Below, one piece after another: positions 1 through 7,804 of a stretch of 16,537 nt of DNA. The DNA is from Asterionellopsis glacialis (lineage: Eukaryota; Bacillariophyta; Plagiogrammaphyceae; Rhaphoneidales; Asterionellopsidaceae): the NCBI GenBank assembly GCA_014885115.2, contig WKLE02000872.1:1-16537 (forward strand). The letters run 5' to 3'. Under the pieces are notes generated by a model. The model had not been told where the DNA came from. It did no database searches and saw nothing but the letters and a program-made list of their open reading frames with translations. Position 1 is the stretch's first letter. Every line of letters begins with the position of its first letter. Made by a program: the position numbers and the translations under genes.

Positions 1-695
1 CCATTTTTTGAGTCACTCAGGAATTATTTATGTCAGGGAGAGGGATAATTCATTGGTCTGGCCATATTAAATTGTTGACAGACAGACAGATTTCATTCGT
101 CAGTGACCAGAAAGTCCTTTCTGATGCAGACATACATTTCTTTTTAAAAATATATATCATGACTTCTCCGAGGACACCATACACCTTGTTTTATGCAATT
201 GAGCACTTATGATTTTGAAGGATTCTTGACCAACTGGCACTTCTCCCTTGTTGTTCCAAGGAGATTGTGTAATTGCAATATTGTGGTGATCACACAGTTC
301 ATTGGGAACAAGGGGGGGGGGACTTGCACCCCCAATGATTGTTACATTTGACCATTGGCAGAAACAAAAGTTGCAAATTCTTGTTGTAGACCTGTGATCC
401 AGTGGCAGTTTTTTGACAACATGTTAGTATTGATAGTAACAATAAGGAATATATAAAAATTGTCACCTACCTATTGACATGCTGAAGAGTTATTCGTTGT
501 CGTTCACAAAAATGAGGTCGGTTCTTTTCGTCATTTCATTGTTCTTGTCGACAAAAAACCTGTAGCGCCTGGCAGGTATTGTACGTGAAGTCGATTTTGC
601 TGCATCGGAGGGAGACTGGTTGGGACCACAGACCAAATTAACCATTTGACTAGCAAGACTTGACTCATGTACTGAACCTACACAAGCGTTGCATA
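1..695. other. Intergenic, no convincing gene
   Basis: AT-rich sequence with no ORF that reads like a conserved protein. It contains a run of ten G at 312-321 enclosed by a short inverted repeat (CATTGGG at 300-306, CCCAATG at 331-337), and a possible relic signal-peptide ORF at 512-649 described separately. The right edge abuts the inverted-repeat element at a TA dinucleotide (694-695). Confidence 0.5.
512..649 (+). pseudogene. Possible relic of a secreted-peptide ORF, interrupted by TAG
   Basis: An ATG at 512 opens a 17-codon stretch that reads as a short signal peptide (MRSVLFVISLFLSTKNL): one Arg and then a hydrophobic core. An in-frame TAG follows at 563-565. The same frame then stays open for 27 more codons with a mixed, protein-like composition (it includes GIVREVDFAASEGDW) to a TGA at 647-649. 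This could be a decayed small secreted gene, an exon whose splice sites I cannot find, or chance. No homologue is recognised. It lies just outside the left end of the inverted-repeat element. Confidence 0.2.
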
Positions 696-766
696 CCAGG
701 GACACCTGCGGATTTGTGCCAAATCTATATTTGACATCATCATGACAAACCAAATGTAGAAATGTT
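696..766 (+). repeat. Left terminal inverted repeat
   Basis: This is the reverse complement of 1719-1789 with five mismatches. The innermost paired bases are near 766, beyond which similarity stops abruptly. A minus-strand reading that begins inside this repeat (MVCHDDVKYRFGTNP...) is mirrored in the right repeat. It is therefore a property of the repeat, not a gene. Confidence 0.75.
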
Positions 767-965
767 CAAAAGTCATTAATTAAGGATAATAGAAACGAAC
801 ATCTTAATTCTTGTGTATCCACGAGGTTTTCGGGTTTTGGCAATCCTTGTCACCGGCATGCCATGTGTTCAGCATGCCGCTTATTGATGCCATATATACA
901 ATCCATCCTCCCAAAATGATTACGTCATCAATTAAGAAAAATGTGCATTTTCAATGTCTAATTTT

Positions 966-1009
966 GTTCCAGTTGTGTTCCAGTTGTGTTCCAGTTGTGT
1001 TCCAGTTTT
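966..1009. repeat. 11-bp minisatellite A, four units
   Basis: Four consecutive units of GTTCCAGTTGT, the last ending in TTT. An 11-bp period cannot keep a reading frame except every 33 bp, so ORFs crossing it show an artificial 11-residue period (for example WNTTGT/LEHNWN in minus-strand translation). It is followed by a tail with GCCGGATTTTTGGA and then GGTTAGGAATAAAA (about 1067-1080). Confidence 0.9.
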
Positions 1010-1393
1010 TGCCGGATTTTTGGAGTTTTGTGCAAAGTCTTGTGCGCGGAGTTTGTGCGGAGTTAAGGTTAGGAATAAAAAGAGTTTTGTGTTGCATGTA
1101 ACCATATCAGCCATCACGAAAAAAAGCAACCACGATGACAAAACAACAATTAACCATATTTCAAGCCTCAAGTCTCCTTTTTTCGTAATTTGTTAACATG
1201 GCAGTTCCGACATAGGTACGCTCAATGCATTAGGTGGGTTGTTGTGTTTGTTTTGGTTGATTGTAGCGTGTCAACGGCATTTTTTTGTCATTGTCGATTC
1301 ACCGCGATATTACCCATGCAGGCAAGACAAGAAAAAATCTCGCGACAATCAGACAGTAACCGTAGTACAATTACGTAGAAGCTAATCCGTGCA

Positions 1394-1546
1394 GAATTTT
1401 TGCGGAGTTCGGGTTAGGAATAAAAGTTTGTGCCGGAATTTTTGGATTTTTGTACAGAGTTCCAGTTATGTTCCAGTTATGTTCCAGGTATGTTCCAGGT
1501 ATGTTCCAGGTGTGTTCCAGTTGTGTTCCAGTTATGTTCGAGGTAA
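1394..1546. repeat. 11-bp minisatellite B with shared flank, eight units
   Basis: Eight units of GTTCCAG(T/G)T(A/G)T occupy 1459-1546, the last degenerate. The segment to its left (about 1394-1458) contains TGCGGAGTTCGGGTTAGGAA and GCCGGAATTTTTGGA, which also occur beside minisatellite A but on its other side. The two copies are thus in the same orientation with their blocks in circularly permuted order. Confidence 0.85.
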
Positions 1547-1718
1547 ATGCCAAGAGCGAGCAGGGTTTTTGCTTACGTCATAATATTTTTAGTTGGAAAT
1601 TATATACATTCAAAAATTCACTGGCACGCTGAAAACACAGCATGCCTGTGAAAAGTAGCATCTGCAAAATCGCTGGGCCGGTCAATTTTTAAATAAATAT
1701 AATTTCGAACTAAAAATA

Positions 1719-1789
1719 AACATTTCTACATTTGTTCTGTCATGATGACGTCAAATATGGATTTGGCACAAATCCGCAGGTGTCCCAGG
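1719..1789 (-). repeat. Right terminal inverted repeat
   Basis: Partner of 696-766. It includes TGATGACGTCAAA, carrying a TGACGTCA-like core (ATGACGTCAA) that is ATGATGTCAA in the left copy. It ends at GGTGTCCCAGG followed by TA. Confidence 0.75.
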
Positions 1790-2357
1790 TAAGGGGTCAA
1801 AATTAAACTCTGTGCGTTGGGTAATTTGATAGTTGAGTCATCCCAACAAAGATTGGTGTTAAAAGAGGTGTTTAAGAATGACGTTAAAAAAAATAATATC
1901 AACATGAAGTATTATGATATCCATGCATTGATACTATTTGAATGTGTATTGTTGAGTAAGAAACTATTAATCTTCAGCAACAGTCATAGTATTAAAAAAT
2001 CTACAGAAATTTACAGAAGGAGGGGAACTATGATGACGATTATTTGTCTATAAACAGCATAGGTCTTCTCTTGTAAGAGAAAAAGTATACTTTTTGTATT
2101 TACAGATTCTACAAAATCAGTCCCGTGTTCATCAGAGACATCTCAATTTAAAAATCGGGTGGGTATTCACAACTTACAAGACACATTTACCTGACAAGAC
2201 TCGCGAAAGAGAGAATTCGTAATTTCGAAAAACATTGATTCTCACAAATTTTAAGTTTGACCAGACTTTTCCATATTACAAAGTAGTAATCTCATTCCTC
2301 AACACGGCTTGACAAACACATCATCACATATCACACAAACGAACAAACATAAATATC
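1790..2357. promoter_or_regulatory. Intergenic; presumed promoter and 5' UTR of the small secreted-peptide gene
   Basis: No coding signal. The last 60 bases before the ATG at 2358 are rich in A and C (ACACATCATCACATATCACACAAACGAACAAACAT in short stretches), a composition common in 5' untranslated leaders. No clear TATA box was identified. Confidence 0.35.
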
Positions 2358-2877
2358 ATGAAACATTCAACTTTCCTTGCAATAATTCCCATCTTGTTGG
2401 TTTTTCTGCTTGACATGCCATCCAGTAAGTAATATTTCCTGTCGCATGTGTGATGATCCCCAAACTTCTTAATAAAGAGAAAGGAGAGAGAGGAGAATAA
2501 AAGAAGAGAAAAACAGATAACACTGACAAATGGCTGCATAGACTCTGCTTTGAATGCCATGCACCAATAACTTGTACAAACCTGTATTTTTCTTTGTTTC
2601 GATTTTTTTCGTATAAAGCAATGTTATTCTTTTCAAAAATCCATCCAATCTCACCATATTTGTGTTTGTTTGTTTCGGTTTTTATTATTTCCTATCTTGT
2701 TTCCTAGTTTGTGTTGCTCAAACTCAAGACAGCACCCTCGAAGAAGCAGCTATGGAGTTTGAAGTAAATCAGGCGTTTGATAAGAATTCTAGTACGAAGG
2801 CTCCCAAAATGAAAAAGTCGAAGTCTCCAGTCACAACAAAGTCACCCAAGACAAAACGTCGTCGTCAAAGATTTTAA
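2358..2877 (+). CDS. Small secreted Lys/Ser/Pro-rich peptide, silaffin-like (two exons)
   Basis: Two exons, 2358-2424 and 2708-2877, joined across a 283-bp intron that starts GTAAGT and ends in a pyrimidine-rich tract with CTAG. The spliced frame closes exactly and gives 78 residues. Residues 1-26 are a classic signal peptide: MKHS, a hydrophobic core IIPILLVFLL, then a likely cleavage site after ICVA. The mature part opens with an acidic stretch (D30, E34, E35, E39, E41). A strongly basic tail follows at residues 53-78, with Lys at 53, 56, 58, 59, 61, 67, 70 and 72 interleaved with Ser, Thr and Pro, and it ends RRRQRF. Silaffin precursors of diatoms share the order signal peptide, acidic segment, Lys/Ser-rich basic part with RR-containing ends, so a role in silica-associated matrix is possible. 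This rests on composition only. Alternatives are a small secreted antimicrobial-like or regulatory peptide. The gene model is well supported, the function weakly. Confidence 0.7.
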
Positions 2878-4042
2878 TTCTTTATTTGAATTGAATGTTT
2901 AACTGTATGTGGTAAATTTTGTTGTTGCTGGTCCTTGCTGGGTCATATAGCATAATATTTTAAAAAAATAGTGAAAATGTATGTAGTAAGTTTACAACGT
3001 ATATTTCTTGTTTGTGTTTCTCTACGTGTTGATTTTAGTTGCTTTGTTATTAGACAATATTTCACTATTTTTGCAATTTTCATAGCGTCAGATTCAACAA
3101 ACATCTTAATCGAAAGTGGCATCAACAAAGAGGATGAAACTGACAAATCGCAACAAAGACTTTGAAAGACACCGCCGTCAAAAATAGTTTTAGTTTGCAA
3201 CTCCTTTACCAAAGCCTTTAGACCATCTACACCCAGAATCGACAGTAAGGATGCTGCAGGTCAAATTTTATAGTTCGAAGGTATTGCATTTGTCATGGCT
3301 CTTTTTATTATCGAGGTAAAGGCGAGCACCTGTCGCGAAGTTCGTTTCACTCCCAACCAAGTGTCTCACCCAGAACGTGACCAAAAAGAGTTCCAAAAAA
3401 AAAGGGTGATGAATATTCGTTGTGCTTTTTTCTTTCAAATCTCTACAACAGCAAAAACAATGTTCGACCAAGCTACATGTATCTGGCTTTCTTTTCTTCG
3501 AAGATTGAGACAGTATCTCGTACAATGTGTATAATGTTGATTATAAATATCTAATTTGTAATTGTGTATGATATAATAATAGTAGTAGTAGAATACATAA
3601 ATCATGAACCCATGGTAGCGTGATAAAGTGGTAAATAAATACCTCAGGGAAGAAGCATCAAGAGGTACATCCTCAGCTTCTCCATCACAGGTCCTCTAAT
3701 GGTGAAGATATGTGTGGCAAGCTTCCTGCATACACCATCTCTAAATATGCCAAAGGTTTATTCATCCATGGCATACATATACTTTACCGCATTTGCTTCA
3801 GATTCAATATACAGTAGTGTATTCATGTATCATGATGATGTTCATGACACCGCTTTTGCCATCAGGCCTTGTAAAATCTATATGCAAAAGAACATGTTTC
3901 CGTTTTGCAGTGTGTATGTAGGAATTGAAAGATAACATTCCCTAGAGAGCATAGAACAAGACGATGTGACATATCCTATTCTTGTCTTGGCCAAAATGTT
4001 GAAAAAACGTAGGCCATGTTGTTTTACTGTTGTTTTCTCTCT
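2878..4042. other. Intergenic, largely empty
   Basis: AT-rich, holding the 3' ends of the secreted-peptide gene (left) and the TPR gene (right, minus strand), which converge here. A short (ATA/AGT)n tract lies at about 3573-3592. One ORF near 2971-3165 has a hydrophobic start and is listed separately. Nothing else reads as coding. Confidence 0.5.
2971..3165 (+). CDS. Doubtful 64-residue ORF with hydrophobic N-terminus
   Basis: Starts MKMYVVSLQRIFLVCVSL, followed by a second hydrophobic run (QYFTIFAIFIA) and a polar C-terminus (NKEDETDKSQQRL). It follows the silaffin-like gene by about 100 bp. Its last codons (CAACAAAGACTTTGA) loosely resemble that gene's end (CGTCAAAGATTTTAA). A TTTTCATAG before CGTCAG could also be a splice acceptor for a second small secreted product. 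The AT-rich composition makes chance hydrophobic ORFs common, so confidence is low. Confidence 0.15.
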   Translation: MKMYVVSLQRIFLVCVSLRVDFSCFVIRQYFTIFAIFIASDSTNILIESGINKEDETDKSQQRL

Positions 4043-6394
4043 CTAGGCTTGATTTCCAATTGCAAGAACAACTTGTAGTCGTTGGATATCTTGTGTAAGT
4101 TTTGCGTGTTCCCCTGCTCGTCTGGCACGGATTCGTTTCAAGCGGTCCTTGACGTCAAATAAAGCATTGCTGTAGGAATCAGGAAGTGATGACACGGATA
4201 TGGCACTGTTGGAAGGATCGAGGCTACTTTCGGGAGAATAAGCTGTCCAAGAGGAGGAAGTAATGGAAGATCTTGGTGGTGTACTTGTGACTGTTGTGTT
4301 TGCTGGTGATGCTGTTGCCGTTGTTGTCATCATGTTGACACTTTGACTACGCATGCAAGACTTCGTATCTATTGTAGTACTACAAGATGGAAAAGGTATC
4401 ATTTTAGGTTCTTTCAAACCTGAATCTTCATCTTGTGGTGAATGATCATTTGTTGGATCTGACACGGTACGTCTCATTTCCACTCGAATGTCTTGTGGTG
4501 CTATAGGTTGTTTAGAGGTCTCACCATCATACTCATCCGCGTTACTGTGTTCTCTTTTGTCAGTACTATCACTATCATCATTGGTGATGGCTTTCATTTC
4601 ACGTAATATTTGTAATTTCTCCTTGACCATATCTACCACAACTTGACGTTTAATGTTTTCAATGTATTCCATATCATTCTTCACTTCGTCTCTCAATAAT
4701 TGCAAGGAGTTAGTCATGGGTGGTGGTTGTATGTCCGGAATATCATCGTCCGAATGGTATTCCAAATCTTGAGGTGACAAATGTGTTGGATGATTTTGGT
4801 GATTGGTACCCTCTTCTTGTTCCAAATTTTCAATCATGCGATCCATTTCCAAGGCAGCCACCTTTTCCAACAATCGTTCGACACGACGATCATGACGACC
4901 CAATTGACTCCAACGTATGTTCAATGCTTCTCTATACTTCACTAAAGCTTGACCGTTATTCCCCTGTGCCAAATAAACATCACCAATATTGGAATGGACT
5001 GTGGCAACATCTAAATGCTGTTGACCCAAATGTCGATAGAATATACCGAGGGCTTCTTGGTAGGCTTCCATGGCCTTTTCTAAATCTTGTTTGGAAAAGT
5101 AGACAGATCCAATGTTATTCAAGGTTTTGCCGACACTTAAATTTTGAGGACCCAAAATTTGTTTTTTAATCGATAGGGCATTCCGGTAGGCTGTCATGAT
5201 TTCTTCCGAGGATCCACCGGTCCGTTGTCGCAAGTATCCAATGTTATTCATGGAGGTTGCGACAGATGCCAACACAACTTCCTTGGCACCCTTTTCTGTA
5301 CCGGCCTTGACAACTTTTTTCATAGAAGGAGATCGCAATGGTGCTTTTTTGCCCTTGGTAGTAGTGGTGGCGTTAGTAGTAGTAGTAGAAGTTGTTGAGG
5401 CATCTGTTTCTAATATTACTGATGGTTGTTCTTTCTGTTGTTCTTTTTGATGTTGTTTGGTACTTGGTGATTTTTTCAATTGGAAAAATGATGTTCGTTT
5501 GTTCTTTGGTTTTGTGGGAGTGGGTGAATTCTTTTTCGGTGTAGGTGTAGGTGTAGGTGTAGTAGTAGGTGTAGTTGTAGTAGTAGTTGGTGGTGGTGAT
5601 GGACTGCCCGACGTCTTTTTATCCTTACTGTTGTTGGGTGATGCTTTCTTTTTGTTATTACTATGAGTTGTTGTTGCTTGTTGTGTAGTAGTACTACTAC
5701 GATTTGGTGAATCTTCCTTGAGTGTAAAGAGTGCACGACGTTTCAATTCCAAGGCGCGCGTATAGGACGTCATGGCTAATTCATAATTCCCTTGTTCAAA
5801 GCATTCATCACCTGCTGTATCCAAGGCATGGGCTGCCTTGGCAATATGACCTACTTGCAAGGTTTCCTTGGGTAATAAATCAGGTAATACTTCATCGTAA
5901 TAATTTGGTTTCTTTTTCCTTGTCGTAATGTTGGCAGAGGCATGTTGATTTTCTTCGTCACTTTCATCTCCTGCCTCTCTTCTGACATTGTCACCGTAGG
6001 AACTTCTTGGAGGACTTGTGGGATTTCCAAGAGAAGAGACCAAGGAGGAGGATGGTGACAAGGATGAGAAAGATTTAGAAGACGTGGAGGAGGGAGACGA
6101 ATTGGGTGTTGTGGAGGCACTTGTCATGTTTTCCACTTCATCGTCACAACACCGAGAATCGTCTGCTACTGTGGGAGCCGTGGAAAGAGTATTAAAAGAT
6201 GCATCTAATTCAGGTGATGACGTTTTCTTTTTTTTCGAATAGTCATGTTTGGTCGTTGTTGCTGTCGCTGCAACTAGGCTACTCGCATTGATGTGTCGAG
6301 AGGAGAGAGCTGTCGTTTGTTTTTTGTTCTTATGACTACTACTACTCTTTTGTTTGCCACGAGTGGACAAAGCTTTCATAAATCGAGGTGCCAT
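4043..6394 (-). CDS. Kinesin-light-chain-like TPR protein, 783 residues, intronless
   Basis: Probably a cytosolic scaffold that binds partner proteins through its TPR surface; partner and pathway are unknown. Residues 1-160 are Ser/Thr/Lys-rich and likely disordered. One TPR-like hairpin lies at about 187-220 (GDECFEQGNYELAMTSYTRA). A low-complexity block of about 150 residues follows (221-372: Thr/Pro runs, TPTPTP, Lys/Gln). Three further TPRs lie at about 376-500, with NNIGYL, NNIGSVYF and SNIGDVYLAQG spaced about 42 residues, the spacing of kinesin-light-chain TPRs. Two charged, probably coiled-coil helices follow, at about 565-605 and near the C-terminus (DVKDRLKRIRARRAGEHAKL). The start at 6394 has a good context (AATCATGGC) and is preceded by a T-rich leader on the plus strand. 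No kinesin-heavy-chain-binding signature is claimed. Confidence 0.85.
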   Translation of the reverse strand: MAPRFMKALSTRGKQKSSSSHKNKKQTTALSSRHINASSLVAATATTTKHDYSKKKKTSSPELDASFNTLSTAPTVADDSRCCDDEVENMTSASTTPNSSPSSTSSKSFSSLSPSSSLVSSLGNPTSPPRSSYGDNVRREAGDESDEENQHASANITTRKKKPNYYDEVLPDLLPKETLQVGHIAKAAHALDTAGDECFEQGNYELAMTSYTRALELKRRALFTLKEDSPNRSSTTTQQATTTHSNNKKKASPNNSKDKKTSGSPSPPPTTTTTTPTTTPTPTPTPKKNSPTPTKPKNKRTSFFQLKKSPSTKQHQKEQQKEQPSVILETDASTTSTTTTNATTTTKGKKAPLRSPSMKKVVKAGTEKGAKEVVLASVATSMNNIGYLRQRTGGSSEEIMTAYRNALSIKKQILGPQNLSVGKTLNNIGSVYFSKQDLEKAMEAYQEALGIFYRHLGQQHLDVATVHSNIGDVYLAQGNNGQALVKYREALNIRWSQLGRHDRRVERLLEKVAALEMDRMIENLEQEEGTNHQNHPTHLSPQDLEYHSDDDIPDIQPPPMTNSLQLLRDEVKNDMEYIENIKRQVVVDMVKEKLQILREMKAITNDDSDSTDKREHSNADEYDGETSKQPIAPQDIRVEMRRTVSDPTNDHSPQDEDSGLKEPKMIPFPSCSTTIDTKSCMRSQSVNMMTTTATASPANTTVTSTPPRSSITSSSWTAYSPESSLDPSNSAISVSSLPDSYSNALFDVKDRLKRIRARRAGEHAKLTQDIQRLQVVLAIGNQA
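5538..5600. repeat. (GGTGTA)n microsatellite inside the TPR gene
   Basis: About four exact GGTGTA units followed by degenerate GTAGTA/GGTGGT units. On the minus strand they encode the Thr/Pro run at roughly residues 270-286. Length changes in multiples of 3 or 6 would keep the frame, so this tract is likely polymorphic in length. Confidence 0.8.
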
Positions 6395-7804
6395 GATTTT
6401 TAATGCTTCTTTTATCTCTCTCTTTTTCTAAATCTTGTTTCGTGGAGTTCAATGCGATAATTGTATCCAAGATTGGTTCGTTGTCCTTGGACACTCTACT
6501 AGAGATGAGTATAATGTTCTCTTGTACACCCCAAGTCAAGTCGTGGGATTTTTTTTCCCCCTCGACAGACACTTGTCAGATAGTTGTGCGGTGTGGTGGT
6601 GTCCTTTGAGAATTCCTCTTCAAATAGATCGCGAGAGCAAGAGCAGACGCTTGCTTCGCAGAAAAAGACTCAACCCGTCGCAGATTTTAAAGCTGGCTGG
6701 AGTTTCTGGGTTTGCTTTTGTGGTTCCTCACTGCATGTCCGACTCTTATGATTATATAAATACTTTAATACAAGTTCCGAATTTTACCATAGATAGGACT
6801 CAACACATTACCTGGCACTATAGGAATTATAAGTGATCAATATTGATACTTGCAGATACCGGATACCTGTATGTATTTATAAGTCATCACACTGGCATGT
6901 CCAAAACAGAATGTCCGAAAATGGTAATGTCTGTTACTGCATGTGGAAAATATACTTAGCATTATGTTGTATGCGATTTCCCTCCAAAATTACTTAAGTA
7001 CCTACCGTTACGGCAAAAACTTGAAAATAAGGAAAATTGTCAATACAAGGTAAATTCTTCCTGGTACTGTCTAACGTAACGGACCAGACCCATGCAATCA
7101 GATACTACAAGGATGTACATTAGGACCACAGAAAAGATATCATTGAAATGATATTCAACAACACGATTATCAAACTCATGAAAGTTCAATATGGTACTTA
7201 ATAGACATAGACGTAATGATTGTACCTGAAAGCCAATATATTATGACAAATTCATTTGTTCTTTCTCCTTTCTTGGCAATCATTCAACGGCCAATCTTAT
7301 GAATTCCTATTTATTTCAATATGTAATTATTGTATGCCTTCCATAGTTTCACTTACTGATCTATTGCCCATGAGGATCAAACGCACATGACACGATTGAT
7401 ACAAGAATGTTTGAGTCGTACTTCCCAGTTTTGGCACGAACCACACAAACACAAGACCAACGCAACGAACTTGCAGTGTACAGTCTCCAACAGGTGATGT
7501 TCTCAAGAGAGAAACTGATAAAGGGGTGGTGTACAGTATTTGTGGGAGTGAACCAAAGAGTCGTGGGTTTTAGATGAGTTGTTGATGTACCTGGTAGAAT
7601 CTTGGTAACTCTAGAGCGATGGATCATTATTTAATACCTACAGTAGCCATTGTCGAGGAGAAGAGAGATCATGGATTCAAGTTCGACGAAATCAACAACC
7701 AACATGAATAACTTGGAAAAGATTGCAGAAGTGAGGGGGGGGGGGGTTAACATTAACTATAGATGCTGAATCCGAGTATCATGAATAGTTGCTGGACAAA
7801 GAAA
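6395..7804. other. 1.4-kb intergenic region between TPR and WD40 genes
   Basis: It holds the promoter side of the TPR gene and the 3' side of the WD40 gene, both on the minus strand. A 133-codon plus-strand ORF (6435-6836) has no protein-like features. A near-perfect hairpin, ATATCATT-GA-AATGATAT, lies at 7137-7154, and a run of twelve G at 7735-7746. Nothing else is recognised. Confidence 0.5.

Larger units (their letters stand above)
696..1789. mobile_element. Putative non-autonomous TIR element (MITE-like), about 1.1 kb
   Basis: The ends are 71-bp inverted repeats, 696-766 and 1719-1789. They align without gaps with five mismatches by eye (about 93% identity). The termini read CC(A/T)GGGACACCTGCGG inward. 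Each end is directly bordered by TA (694-695 and 1790-1791), which fits the TA target duplication typical of Tc1/mariner-type elements and related MITEs. The interior has no transposase-like ORF. Instead it holds two 11-bp minisatellites and a shared flanking motif, so mobilisation would need an enzyme from elsewhere. Class assignment is an inference from the TIR and TA only. An inverted duplication not caused by transposition is the main alternative. Confidence 0.6.

Noticed and set aside
490..753. 87-residue minus-strand ORF
   Set aside because: It begins inside the left inverted repeat and the same reading appears in the right repeat with different continuation, so it is a product of the repeat, not a gene.
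932..1632. Several overlapping ORFs on both strands with periodic sequence
   Set aside because: They cross the 11-bp minisatellites, and their 11-residue periods (WNITGT/LEHNWN, VPVMFQLCS) are a mechanical result of the repeat.
6435..6836. 133-residue plus-strand ORF upstream of the TPR gene
   Set aside because: No motif, no start context and an irregular composition. It overlaps the likely promoter of a well-supported gene.
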